Shown here: positions 9,611 through 19,624 of the stretch, in pieces
Numbering within the stretch: position 1 is the stretch's first letter
Layout: each line of letters opens with the position of its first letter
Source of the DNA: Limisphaerales bacterium
GTDB taxonomy: Bacteria > Verrucomicrobiota > Verrucomicrobiia > Limisphaerales > AAA164-E04
NCBI GenBank assembly: GCA_024761205.1
Contig: JAMASS010000020.1
Location: forward strand, 25,290 to 89,289
DNA: 64,000 bases
Reading direction: 5' to 3'
Notes under the pieces: model-generated
Databases searched by the model: none
Told to the model about the DNA's origin: nothing
What the model saw: only the letters and a program-made list of their open reading frames with translations
Translations under genes and position numbers: made by a program

Positions 9611-10019
9611 TCTCAAGGTTTTCTTCGAGTGCCTTTTGAAGGTTGGCTTCATTCCCTTTCCCGAATAGTCTTGTCCACTGCCTGATCGTTTTGCCGTGGT
9701 GTTCTATGCTCAGTACTCTATCCTTAAATCGGCTAATTCCATCATGACCAATGCGATTCATTTTGGCAAAGTTCGTATCCAGCCGATACGGGTATTCTGC
9801 GATTAGTTCTCTTAGTTTTGCTTGATATTCAGGTGTTGGCTGATATTTCCTGGCATTGTCACCCCATTCATTTACTAAGGAGGTTGCCTCAAAGAACTCT
9901 TCGTGAGTTCCCTGCCATTTGTAACCGTTGGTATTAGTTTGCTGGAGATTTCGAGTTCTCGCTGTTGTGTCCTCTGGCTCGATAACCAAATAATCCGGTG
10001 GATTGTGGGAGTGTTGCAT
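9576..10019 (-). CDS. Unrecognised protein convergent with the methyltransferase
   Basis: The 147-codon frame is hydrophilic and coding-like, for example TNGYKWQGTHEEFFEATSLV and YPYRLDTNFAKMNRIGHDGI. Near the C-terminus, LSIEHHGKTIRQWTRLFGKG loosely resembles a small helix-turn-helix used for site recognition in some homing or restriction enzymes. Its first codons overlap sulfatase remnant sequence (10000-10250), so the true start may be internal. Pairing with a methyltransferase suggests a restriction partner or a remnant of one, but no PD-(D/E)XK or HNH motif is visible. Confidence 0.5.
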   Translation of the reverse strand: MQHSHNPPDYLVIEPEDTTARTRNLQQTNTNGYKWQGTHEEFFEATSLVNEWGDNARKYQPTPEYQAKLRELIAEYPYRLDTNFAKMNRIGHDGISRFKDRVLSIEHHGKTIRQWTRLFGKGNEANLQKALEENLEITEVGSEGVVR

Positions 10020-10250
10020 GTCATCGACCAGCTAGCGGGTCCGAGACACTGGTAGGTCGCTCCGGATCATGGCGAAGCATTGGGATCATGGTATCATCGC
10101 GGACCATGATTTCGGCGCTGGCACTGTTATCTGAAAGGAAGAAAATCAACGTGTTTTCGAACTCTCCCATCATAGGAAAACGATACCTCGCCTCCTTTAG
10201 ACGGATACGGCAGTAATTTTGCCCAAACGGATCACTTGCCACCGCCACTT
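10000..10250 (-). pseudogene. Sulfatase fragment
   Basis: Minus-strand frames give FENTLIFFLSDNSASAEIMV (about 10100-10165), then in a shifted frame GATYQCLGPASWSMTCNTP. These match the conserved arylsulfatase stretch around 'LSDNGAS...', and the following 'NTPFRRHK' region. Everything before and after is missing. The fragment abuts the PSCyt1-family pseudogene on one side and the methyltransferase/ORF pair on the other, so it marks a rearrangement junction. Confidence 0.7.
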
Positions 10251-10254
10251 CGGA

Positions 10255-12497
10255 CTCCAGGAATCTTGTCCCGCCGACACGTGAGGAAATCGACTCCTTT
10301 GTCAGCGTCCCTCGTTCGGAAGCCTACGAAGCCTGTGCCGATCAACTCCTCGAGACCCCGAGCTTCGGTGTGAACGCTGAGCGCGATTCTGGCTGGACTT
10401 GGCGCGCTGCGCCGGGACATGAAGGCGATCCGGATCTCCCATACGCCTGGCAATATCGTGACTACATGATTGATTCCTCCAACCAGGACAAGCCTTACGA
10501 CTTATTCATCAAGGAGCAGATCGCCGGAGATGAGTTTGAAGAGATCATGGGTGCCGGGGATCATCCCAAAACTCCAGCGTAACGAACGGTCGCCATGACC
10601 TTCCTTCGGCTCGCGCCGTTCACCAAACCGTGCGGTGACGAAACCCGACACAAGATGCTGAGTGAGATGACGTCAACAGTGAGTTCCACTTCTCTTGCTC
10701 TAACGATCGGCTGTGCGCAATGTCAAAGTCCCAATGAAATCCAGTCACTCAGCGACCACAACAAGGGGCATTGGTTTAGCTCCTTGACCAACCCCGATGC
10801 GATCAACATCGGACAATGCCGGCGGTGACGCACCCGAGGGCAACGCGCATCAAGCCCAGATCGCAGAGGTTCTGATTTAGGATCACCCGCTCCCTCCGTC
10901 CGAATGACTTCTCGTCGATGCCTATGTGAAATCCAAGTATCGAATCGGCTCCAGCGCGACCTTGAATCCCCCCCCGACCGACAGACTTTCGTTTTGGCTC
11001 GATGCCACAGATCCTGCCGCCGATCCGAAAATCCCGTGCCGAGCGAGCCTCGGCCATTAGCAAAATGGGGCGATAAAATCAACGGCATTACCTTGGTTAC
11101 ACCGATTCCTGACCAACAGCCCAAGCTAGTGCGTACGGAAATTCCGGTAGCGCCAACCATTCGATTCAACAACGACTCCCTCGTTGGTCCGGCCGCTGAG
11201 ACGCTATTCCTGACTGACTCCGAGAGGGCTTCAGTGAACATCTATTCGATTGATCACACGGACGAAGGTTACGGATTCAATGTCAGCGGCAATGGGTTAT
11301 TCTTGAGCACCGTCAGCTATCCCAGCAGGAGGAAGGCGGTGATCTTCAGCAGACATTGGCGGATGAAACCAACACTCTGTTTTCCGCCGAAGAACAGGAA
11401 CGTTACGACTATCTCTCCAATCGGAAACGGTTTCTCAAGCAATATCTGAAACGGCTCGAACCTATGGCAATGTCGCTCAGACATTCTCACCGCCCGTCTT
11501 TTGGACCTAGCCTTCCCGTTTCGCGGGTCATGACCTGCGGCAAATATGACAATCTAGGCGAGAGTGGTAGAGGCTGACTTCCCCAACTGCGTCACCGGCC
11601 ATCAAGACCCATCGACCATTCGGCTCGCCCCTTTCAAGTGATGGCCGATCCGCAGCCGTCGCATGACTCTCGCGAGTTGGATCGCGAGCCCGGAAAACCC
11701 TCTCACCGCCCGTGTCATCGTCAATCGCCTGTGGCAATGATAACTTCGGCCAAGGAATCCTGAACACACCTAACGACTTCGGCAAACTGAGCGGCGGTCC
11801 GTCTCACCCGGAGTTGCTCGATTGGCTGACCGAGCAACTGATAGAAGAAAAATGGCGATTGAAAGCCATTCACCGATTAATCCTCACCTCACGCACCTAC
11901 CGCCAAGCCTCCCAAGTTACCGATCCAAAAGCGGAACAGACGGATCCCAACAATCATCCTCTCTGGTGATTCAGTCCCAAACGTCTGGAAGTAGAAGCCA
12001 TTCGCCACGCCATGCTGTCCCTCAGCGGAAGGCTGAACCCCGAACAGCATAGACCGCCGATCTTTCCGAAACTTCCTGACGGCATCGAGGGACAAGTCAA
12101 ATACAGCGAAGGCAAATGAGACACCGATCTTGGCGATGAGGCGAGGAAGCGACGTATCTACATCTATCAACAGGGAACCTTAAGCCATGCCATTCCTCCA
12201 GAACTTCGACTCTCTGGTGTGCGAAGACACTCGGCTGATTCGCCGTAATTCCACCACTCCAGTCCTTGGCCGCTACAACGGAGATTTGGTCAATGAGGAA
12301 TCCGTGTGCTTCGCGAAACGCATTCAGCAGCGGGCGGGGAACGATCCAGAAACTCGGGTTCGCTGAGCGTTCCAAACTGCCCTTGGCCAACGCCCACGGC
12401 AGATGAGATTTCCCAACTAGCCACTTTGGCCGATGAAGCGAAGCTCTCCCGGCTGGGACGCATCCTTCTCAACACCAACAAATTCGTCTATATTAAT
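10255..12497 (+). pseudogene. Decayed DUF1549-DUF1553 protein gene (PSCyt1 family)
   Basis: The 5' end with the PSCyt1 haem domain is missing. From about 10275 the text reads PPTREEIDSFVSVPRSEAYE, then YAWQYRDYMIDSSNQDKPYD and LFIKEQIAGDEF (DUF1549), a stop, then SLALTIGCAQCQSPNE with a broken CxxCH. Around 11200 come FLTDSERASVNIYSID and similar. DUF1553 is recognisable at 11710-11980 ([49 protein letters not shown]) and the C-terminal NTNKFVYIN near 12490. Multiple stops and frameshifts are present. It is the broken counterpart of the intact gene at 15215-18304. Confidence 0.8.
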
Positions 12498-12509
12498 CAA
12501 TGTCTGCTC

Positions 12510-13705
12510 ATGCCAAACCATCCGAAATTAAACGAGCGCTATTTCACGCGCCGTGATTTTCTTGGTCGCGCCTGGAACAGGATTGGTGCGCTGGGCCTCG
12601 CCGGACTTCTGGGAGATGATCTTTTGCCCCATGTCCGGGATCAGCCAACCCCTCTCACCGAAGCAACCGCATCCCCCCCCCCCGCAAGGTCAAACACTGC
12701 ATCTTCCTTTTTACGTAAGACAGGGTGAGCCAAAATGGATTCCTTCGAATATCGGTCTCGACTTCGAACCCCACAGCAGCCCATCCCGAAACCACCAACC
12801 ATCCACGGAGAATTGCAAGGCCGCCTTTCCTTTCCGCATGTTTGCATCGGCAGCCGATTTGAATTCCAACGGCACGGACAAACTAGACGCTACCTTTGAC
12901 TTGTTCACCCACCTAGCCCCTTGTGTGGACGATTTGGCCGTTATCCACGGAATCAAAACGGACAACCAAAACCACGGACCTTCGACATATCACGTCGACA
13001 CCGGCAGCCAATTCCCCAATAGTCCCTCAATAGTCTCCTGGATCCAACACAGCCTCGGCAGCCTCAACCGGAATATATCGGGTTACGTCGTGATCCAATA
13101 TCCACGGGGCGCTCCCTTAAACGGTGCCGCCGTCTGGGCGCCAATGATTTCTTCCGGCGGCTCACCAAAGGCCCCCTTGTTGCGCCCCCAAGTCGTTCCC
13201 ATACTTAATCTCCAAACAGCCAAAGATATTTCAAGCCGCAGAGCAAAGAGCGGAATTCGATATTCTCAATGGTCTCAATCAACATTATCAATCCGATCCG
13301 CGCATCGGATTCCGAGCTGGAAGCATGGAGTACCGCCTACGAATTAGCTTTCCGTATGCAGACGGCCGCATCGGAGATCGTTGATATCGCCGACGAGCCC
13401 GAACCCGTCCGCCCGCCTAAGGTTTGGATGATAAGCAGACCGCGGGTTTCGGTGGACAGTGCCTTCTGGCAAGACGCCTCGTCGAACTCAGTGTGTGCTA
13501 CAGTCCCCTCATCCACGGAGCCCAAATCGGCAAACACAGTTAGAATGACCACGGTGACGTCGGCGGCGGGATGATCAAGCCCTGCAGAGAAGTGGATCGC
13601 CCAATTGTCGGACTCCTTGAATATCTGAAGCAGAACGGCTTGCTGGACACATCCGAAAAATTGACGGATATCGGGAGCGAAGCTCTTCGTAAGCTGATCA
13701 CCTAG
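12510..13705 (+). pseudogene. Decayed DUF1501 protein gene
   Basis: This follows the PSCyt1-family wreck in the usual order. The start is ATG 12510, giving MPNHPKLNERYFTRRDFLGR with the twin-arginine-like RRDFLGR and a hydrophobic stretch. Broken frames then contain DDLAVIHGIKTDNQNHGPST, NISGYVVIQ, ELAFRMQTAASEIVDIADEP and finally LLEYLKQNGLLDTSEKL, all counterparts of segments in the intact DUF1501 protein at 13762-15198. Frameshifts and stops abolish function. Confidence 0.8.
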
Positions 13706-13718
13706 TCAAGACCACGAA

Positions 13719-13750
13719 GGCGAAAGCGGTGATGCATCACTGCTTTCGCC
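13719..13750. terminator. Strong palindromic hairpin between convergent genes
   Basis: GGCGAAAGCGGTGATG is followed directly by CATCACTGCTTTCGCC, giving a nearly perfect 16-bp stem with one G-T pair. It sits between the end of the DUF1501 pseudogene (plus) and the end of the intact DUF1501 gene (minus), so it can serve as a bidirectional terminator. No T run follows. It could also be a dispersed palindrome. Confidence 0.6.
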
Positions 13751-13761
13751 AGCCCATTCCT

Positions 13762-15198
13762 CTACACCAAGATCCGCTTCGCTACATTCCCATGGACATC
13801 CGTCAACCGAAAATCCCGTCCCTGAAACCGATAGGTCAACTGCTTATGATCGACTCCAAACAAATGCAGCATCGTCGCGTGGAGATCGTGGACATGGAAC
13901 GGGTCAACCACCGCTTTGTAGCCGAGCTCATCGGTTTCCCCATACCTAATCCCTCCCTTGACGCCGCCGCCGGCCATCCACAACGAAAAACCACGGATGT
14001 GATGATCACGGCCTGTTCCTTGGGCCATGGGTGTGCGGCCAAACTCACCGCCCCAGATCACCAAGGTATCCTCAAGCATCCCTCGCTGCTTCAAGTCGGT
14101 GATAAGCGCGGCCGAAGCCTGATCGACCTCGCTTGCGGTGATTCTCATATTCTTCTTAATATCCCCGTGGTGATCCCAAGAGCGATGATAGAGATGGATA
14201 AACCGAACACCGCGCTCGGCCAAGCGTCGCGCTAGCAGGCAATTGGAAGCGAAGGACCCATCACCGCCCTCCGTACCATAGAGATCCAGCACATGCTGCG
14301 GCTCGTTGCTGATATCCATCAGCTCCGGCACACTGGCTTGCATCCGGAAGGCCATTTCGTTTTGACTGATCCGCGTGGCAACCTCCGGATCAGCCATCAC
14401 GCTGTCTAACTGCTGGTTCAACGCGTTGACGGCTGACACCAAACGCCGTTGATCGGACTCAGAAACTCCGGGCGGCCGTTTGACATAATGAACGGGATCA
14501 CCGGACGCATGAAACTGAACTCCCTGAAAGTTGCTCGGCAAGAATCCACTGTGCCATTGGCGAGAAGAGATTGGTTGGCCCTGCCCTCCCTTTCCTAGCG
14601 ATGTCAATACGACAAAACCAGGCAAATTCTCGCTGTCGCTCCCCAAGCCATACCACAACCACGAGCCCATGCTTGGCCGCCCCGAAATCGAGGTCCCGGT
14701 ATTGATGAACGTATGGGCGGGATCATGGTTGATTTGTTCCGTGTGAAATGAACGAACAATACAGATTTCATCAGAGATCCCACCGATCTTCGGAAACAAC
14801 GCACAGATGTGTTGGCCGGATTGTCCAAAGTTTTGAAACTCATGCTGCGGGGCCAAACACTTCAATTCCCGCCCCTGCAGCTGGGCAATCGGTTGCCCCT
14901 TGGTGTAGGATTCCGGCATGGGCTGACCATCCATCGCCGCTAGTTTGGGTTTGTGATCCAGCGTCTCCAGATGCGAGGGACCACCGGCCATACAGAGGTA
15001 GATGACGCGCTTGGCCTTCTGCACCTGTGGCATCGGCTGAATCACGCCCGGCCACTTCGCGCTCACCGGCGCAGCGGCACCCCGAGATCTCCAAGGCTCC
15101 AGCACGGAAGCCAGTACCAACGAACCAATACCAACCGTGCTTCGATTTAGAAAGGACCGGCGATTCTGCCGTTGAGCAAAAATATCGTAAGGACTCAT
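13762..15198 (-). CDS. DUF1501 family protein, exported by Tat
   Basis: This 478-residue protein begins MSPYDIFAQRQNRRSFLNRS, with a twin-arginine-type signal and a hydrophobic run (VGIGSLVLASVL). The DUF1501 (sulfatase-like fold) signature is clear: VIYLCMAGGPSHLETLDHKP, EICIVRSFHTEQINHDPAHT, SMGSWLWYGLG, DDHH-like SWDHHGDI, LVIWGGEFGRTPMAQGTGRD and the C-terminal DLHATMLHLFGVDH. The alkaline-phosphatase-like metal ligands appear kept. A GAAGGA sequence precedes the ATG. It lies 16 nt downstream of the PSCyt1 gene and forms the standard pair with it. The biochemical role of the pair is unknown; polysaccharide or envelope functions are often proposed. Confidence 0.9.
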   Translation of the reverse strand: MSPYDIFAQRQNRRSFLNRSTVGIGSLVLASVLEPWRSRGAAAPVSAKWPGVIQPMPQVQKAKRVIYLCMAGGPSHLETLDHKPKLAAMDGQPMPESYTKGQPIAQLQGRELKCLAPQHEFQNFGQSGQHICALFPKIGGISDEICIVRSFHTEQINHDPAHTFINTGTSISGRPSMGSWLWYGLGSDSENLPGFVVLTSLGKGGQGQPISSRQWHSGFLPSNFQGVQFHASGDPVHYVKRPPGVSESDQRRLVSAVNALNQQLDSVMADPEVATRISQNEMAFRMQASVPELMDISNEPQHVLDLYGTEGGDGSFASNCLLARRLAERGVRFIHLYHRSWDHHGDIKKNMRITASEVDQASAALITDLKQRGMLEDTLVIWGGEFGRTPMAQGTGRDHHIRGFSLWMAGGGVKGGIRYGETDELGYKAVVDPFHVHDLHATMLHLFGVDHKQLTYRFQGRDFRLTDVHGNVAKRILV

Positions 15199-15214
15199 TC
15201 GTTTTCCTTCTTCT

Positions 15215-18200
15215 TTAGTAACGGGTAATCAATTCATGTAGATTCAAGATCGCCCGACTCACCATGGTCCAGGCGGCAAGTTCACCCGGATGGCAATCGG
15301 GACTCACCGGCGCCTCTCCGACGGCGGTTAACTTTTGAGCAGCCTCTTCGTCTTCAGCAAATCGGTCCAGGCTCTCGGTGAAGAGGTCCGTCAGGATTTT
15401 AACTTCTGCAGAACGAGGCTTCCGGCACACCGCTTCCTTGAAGGCCCAACGCACTCTGGCCTCAATATCATAGTTGTCACAACTCATGATGCGCTCTGCG
15501 AACACTCTCGCCGCCTCTACGTAGCTAGGGTCGTTCAACAGGGCCAGGGACTGGAGCGGCGTATTGGAACGCGTCCGCTCGGATGTACATTCCTCACGGC
15601 TCGGCGCATCAAACGCCTTCAAACTCGGGTGGAGAAACGTTCGCTGCCAATGCGTGTACACACCGCGCCGATATTGGTTAGCGCCTGAATCCGCTTCATA
15701 TTTTCGTTTCGGGAAATTAAGCTGCGCATAGTATCCCTCCGGCTGATACGGTTTCACACTCGGGCCGCCAATCTGATCGATCCGCAGCCCACTGACGCTC
15801 AACGCCACATCTCTCACAACTTCGGCATCCAGGCGGAAGGGCGATTGACGAGCATAGAGCCGATTGAACGGATCCCGTTCCTTTAAATAATCACTGGCCA
15901 CGGAGCTTTGCTGATAAGTCTGCGACGTCACCAAGAGCCTCACCAGGTGCTTCACATCCCAACCACTCTCCATGAACTCGACCGCCAACCAATCCAACAA
16001 TTCTGGATGCGTCGGCCACTCGCCCTGAGATCCTATGTCATCAAGCACTTTGGATAGCCCGTTTCCAAAATAGAGTTTCCACAACCGATTGACAAAGGTC
16101 CGAGCGGTCAACGGATTGTTTTCCGAAGTCATCCATTCGGCGAGATCCAAGCGAGACAAGGGTTTCTCGAGGGCAATATCTCCGGTCAAAAAGGCCGGGA
16201 GACTAGCTTGCACCACCTCTCCCGAATCATCCATCCAGTTTCCGCGAGGAAGCACGCGCATTTGACGCGGCTTGACACTCTGAGACACCAGCATGGTGGG
16301 AATCTCTTTGTTGAGACGGTCTCGGGCCGACTTCATGGAAGCCAACCAAGATCGCGTGTTATCCAACAGAGGTGTGCGTTCCCGATAGTAATTCGTTAAC
16401 CGCTGTTGCTCCATTTGTCCGCGATCAGCCCACGGCGCTAAAACCACGCGATAAATATCCGTGGGCAACCCAATTTCTTGGATCCCCGGATGTTCGATCG
16501 AAATCACAGACAATCGGAAGCGGCCGATATTGTGTTGTTTGTGCTTCGACCGCTGAGCCAGTGTGATTTTCAGCGTGTCGCCTTCACCTAATGAAACAGG
16601 CGGGGAAAACGTGAACACGGCTGTCCGATTCTCTTTCTTCTTGCTACCGTCTACAGCCCAGCCGGATTCCTCATCCGAATCAATCGCTTTGGCCACCTCA
16701 AAGCCGCCTTGGGAGAAATCAGCCTCGGCTCTCGAAATCATCACCTCCTCACTTACCTGACCGTCCTTGGTCAACTTCTCGATCTGAAAATCCGTGAGCA
16801 CAAAATTGCCCCCACCTCGTGACAAACTTTCTTCATCCAAAGAAGGGTGGGTAAGCGCCTCCAACCGAATTCCAGTGACGCGATTCCGGTCCACAGATAA
16901 GGTTACCTCGTAGCTATCAGATTCCGGATTTTTCCCGGAAACCAGCACCGAACGATCCGCGAGCACTCGCAGCGAAGCACCCTCGATAGATTTCACTTCC
17001 CTCGGCACCACCGGTTCCCAAATCAGTCGTCCGGCCTGCTCTTCCTCTCGAATATGAGCTTCCCAATCGAGTTGCCCATTGACCAACGATTCTGTCGAGG
17101 TCGTCAGGGTGGTCTCCAATCTCGCAATCTCCGCCGTCAGTGACGCCATCTCACGCTCCTGCGACTCGGACGGAAGGGGGAGTTGGGGCTCCCATTGATT
17201 TCCCCCATAGAAACCCTTTTCTTTCAGGTCCGAAAAGAACGCAGCAAAACTGTAAAAGTCCTTGGTGGTGAAGGGATCAAATTTATGATCATGACATTCC
17301 GCACAGCCCATGGTGGATCCCAACCAGACACTGGAAGTCGTCCGAACCCGATCCGCAGCATACTTTGCCAGATACTCCTTAGCTTGAGCGCCGCCCTCAG
17401 CCGTGATCATATGCAGTCGATTGTAACCCGACGCCACCGTTTGCTCCCGAGTCGCATTGTCCAACAAATCCCCAGCCAACTGCTCGCGCGTGAATTGATC
17501 GAAAGGCATGTTTCGGTTAAAAGCATCGATGCTATAATCTCGGTACGGCCACACACTGTAAGGTTGATCTCCATGATAACCGACGGTGTCAGCGTAGCGA
17601 ACGAGATCCAACCAGTAGACTGCCATTCGTTCCCCGAATCGCGGTGACGCCAACAACTGGTCGACTACATGCTCAAACGCAAACCGATCCCGATCCTGAA
17701 CAAACCGTTCCACTACGTCCGCCGATGGTGGCAGCCCCGTCAGATCCAGATACGCTCGGCGGATCAAAGTGCGTCGATCCGCAGGTGCTGAGGGCTCCAG
17801 CTCTTCCCGTTCCAAACGCGCGCCGATAAATCGATCGATCGGGCTCCGCCACCAATTGGGATTCTTGACCTCCGGCACCGGCGCCTTTACCGGCGGCAGA
17901 TACGCCCAGTGACCTTCCCATTCGGCGCCGGATCCAATCCATTGGATCAACAGTTGGATTTCTTCCCCACTCAACGATTTTCCTGATGCCCCAGGAGGCA
18001 TCCGGTCATTTGGATCAGTCGCCGTAATTCGCGCCAAAAGTTCACTCTTCGCAGGATGATCCGAATCAATCACCCGGTAGCCACCCCGATCTGCTTTCGC
18101 CTCGGATTCGATGTCCAATCGGAGTTTCGCTTTGCGGGCGTTTTTGTCCGGGCCATGACAGCGATAACACTTATCCGAGAGAATTGCCCGAATATCGCGG

Positions 18201-18304
18201 TTGAAGCGAATTTCCGTCTCTGCGTATGCGGAAAATGCAGCAACAAATACGAGTGCGAGGAATGGGAAGCTAACCCAAAAAGAAAAACGAAAACGATTAC
18301 TCAT
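15215..18304 (-). CDS. PSCyt1-DUF1549-DUF1553 cytochrome-type exported protein
   Basis: The ATG at 18304 is chosen over an upstream GTG (18310), giving 1,029 residues. A signal peptide (WVSFPFLALVFVAAFSAYA) is followed by the PSCyt1 haem domain with FNRDIRAILSDKCYRCHGPD (CYRCH at about 46-50) and DPNDRMPPGASGKSL containing the methionine ligand. DUF1549 follows (LIRRAYLDLTGLPPSADVVE, WPYRDYSIDAFNRNMPFDQF) with a second haem-like site CAECHDHKFDP. A beta-rich insert of about 250 residues precedes DUF1553 (NPLTARTFVNRLWKLYFGNG, PLQSLALLNDPSYVEAARVF). It is a periplasmic, probably haem-containing protein transcribed with the DUF1501 gene. The full domain set is intact. Confidence 0.92.
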   Translation of the reverse strand: MSNRFRFSFWVSFPFLALVFVAAFSAYAETEIRFNRDIRAILSDKCYRCHGPDKNARKAKLRLDIESEAKADRGGYRVIDSDHPAKSELLARITATDPNDRMPPGASGKSLSGEEIQLLIQWIGSGAEWEGHWAYLPPVKAPVPEVKNPNWWRSPIDRFIGARLEREELEPSAPADRRTLIRRAYLDLTGLPPSADVVERFVQDRDRFAFEHVVDQLLASPRFGERMAVYWLDLVRYADTVGYHGDQPYSVWPYRDYSIDAFNRNMPFDQFTREQLAGDLLDNATREQTVASGYNRLHMITAEGGAQAKEYLAKYAADRVRTTSSVWLGSTMGCAECHDHKFDPFTTKDFYSFAAFFSDLKEKGFYGGNQWEPQLPLPSESQEREMASLTAEIARLETTLTTSTESLVNGQLDWEAHIREEEQAGRLIWEPVVPREVKSIEGASLRVLADRSVLVSGKNPESDSYEVTLSVDRNRVTGIRLEALTHPSLDEESLSRGGGNFVLTDFQIEKLTKDGQVSEEVMISRAEADFSQGGFEVAKAIDSDEESGWAVDGSKKKENRTAVFTFSPPVSLGEGDTLKITLAQRSKHKQHNIGRFRLSVISIEHPGIQEIGLPTDIYRVVLAPWADRGQMEQQRLTNYYRERTPLLDNTRSWLASMKSARDRLNKEIPTMLVSQSVKPRQMRVLPRGNWMDDSGEVVQASLPAFLTGDIALEKPLSRLDLAEWMTSENNPLTARTFVNRLWKLYFGNGLSKVLDDIGSQGEWPTHPELLDWLAVEFMESGWDVKHLVRLLVTSQTYQQSSVASDYLKERDPFNRLYARQSPFRLDAEVVRDVALSVSGLRIDQIGGPSVKPYQPEGYYAQLNFPKRKYEADSGANQYRRGVYTHWQRTFLHPSLKAFDAPSREECTSERTRSNTPLQSLALLNDPSYVEAARVFAERIMSCDNYDIEARVRWAFKEAVCRKPRSAEVKILTDLFTESLDRFAEDEEAAQKLTAVGEAPVSPDCHPGELAAWTMVSRAILNLHELITRY

Positions 18305-18649
18305 AGGCACGAAACTGAGTTCAGTGAAAATCTTCCCTCAACGGTGCCTTGAACCCTGTACAAGATTCAAGAAAGAAACGGAAATCTGGTTTAGCGTTGG
18401 AGCAAGACGTCGTCGAGCCGGCTTCTCTCAATCCCCAACCCAAGGATTCAGTCCAGTCCAGACTGACAGCGTCGCCTATCCCAGCCGAATCGCCCTTCTC
18501 AAATGAGTAAAGCATGCGAGGGAGACTGCGCCCCGCGCCACAAGCACTAGCTTTCGACACTAGTTAAGGACACCTCTTGCGCAGGGACAATCGTAAAATC
18601 TTCACTAACAGGTATGCGGGCCGAAGAGGCCGCAACATTAGCTCCTGAT
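18305..18649. other. Intergenic region upstream of the PSCyt1 gene
   Basis: About 345 nt without a convincing gene. It should hold the promoter of the PSCyt1-DUF1501 operon and the 3' region of the sugar-binding protein gene. No hairpin with a T run was noticed. Confidence 0.4.
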
Positions 18650-19624
18650 CTAGTTCAATTCCGGATCGGCTAGGCTGTCGCTCTGGCGGTAAAGCTCCGT
18701 AGGGATCAGGATCTCGGACTCCACTTTCTCACCGTTCAGATACGCGATGATGGCCTGCATGGTCATCTTCCCAATCCGGTCTGGAAACTGAATCGGATCT
18801 GCGTAGATCTTCCCCTCTTTGATCGCCTGCTTCCCTTCGGGTTGGCCGTCAAATCCGATGATCTTCACCTGATCTTCTTTGCCAGCCTTTTCTAGGGCCG
18901 CCCGAGCACCCAGCGCCGAAGGATCGTTAATCGCAAAAATGCCTGCAAGATCGGGATGCGCTTGAATGGCATCTTCGGCTGCTTTGTAGCCCCGATCCTT
19001 CATCCCCTCTCCGGGAAGTTCCATGACAATCGATATCTTCTGATCCGGGTTCTCCTTGTTGTGCGCTTCAATCACTTCTTTAAAACCTTGAACCCGCATC
19101 AAGCACGACTCGACTGATTTATAATCAAGAATGACCACCTTACCGCCCGACTCTCCCAACGCCTCAATCATGCCTTTGCCAGCCTCACGTCCGCCGCCCA
19201 AATTATCGGTCCCCACATGCGTAACCACCTTGGCCTCGGGAGATTGGCAAGCAATGTCCGCAGTGAAAACGGGAATTCCCGCCTCGTTGGCTTCCACGAT
19301 CGCCGGGCCGATGGATTGGGAATTGCAAGGGCACAACACAATGGCCGTCACCCTCTTCACGATGAAATCCTTGACCTGATTCTGTTGACGCGCCACATCG
19401 AACTCACCACTCGTTGCCAAGACCTCATAGCCGTGCTTGGCGGCCTCCTCCCTCAGGCTATCAATGATCACATTAAAGAAGGGATTGCCGGTCGTTAGCA
19501 CGGAAATAGCAACTGTCCCCTTGGAAGTGCTTTCAACTTCACTGACGCTCTCACCTTCGGAGCAGCCTACAAATAACAGGCCGCCCAAACTCAGGGAAAT
19601 CAACACATTGCCAAACTTTTTCAT
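18650..19624 (-). CDS. Sugar ABC transporter substrate-binding lipoprotein (RbsB-like)
   Basis: The 324-residue protein starts MKKFGNVLISLSLGGLLFVG followed by Cys, a lipoprotein signal with Cys at about 21. The mature part is a type I periplasmic binding protein (Peripla_BP_4): TVAISVLTTGNPFFNVIIDS, QQNQVKDFIVKRVTAIVLCP, HVGTDNLGGGREAGKGMIEA, AIFAINDPSALGARAALEKA-type text and VKIIGFDGQPEGKQAIKEGK. AAGGA precedes the ATG. No ATPase or permease gene is adjacent, so it would serve a transporter encoded elsewhere, or a signalling system. Ribose, xylose or myo-inositol-type ligands are typical of the family; the exact ligand is unknown. Confidence 0.88.
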   Translation of the reverse strand: MKKFGNVLISLSLGGLLFVGCSEGESVSEVESTSKGTVAISVLTTGNPFFNVIIDSLREEAAKHGYEVLATSGEFDVARQQNQVKDFIVKRVTAIVLCPCNSQSIGPAIVEANEAGIPVFTADIACQSPEAKVVTHVGTDNLGGGREAGKGMIEALGESGGKVVILDYKSVESCLMRVQGFKEVIEAHNKENPDQKISIVMELPGEGMKDRGYKAAEDAIQAHPDLAGIFAINDPSALGARAALEKAGKEDQVKIIGFDGQPEGKQAIKEGKIYADPIQFPDRIGKMTMQAIIAYLNGEKVESEILIPTELYRQSDSLADPELN

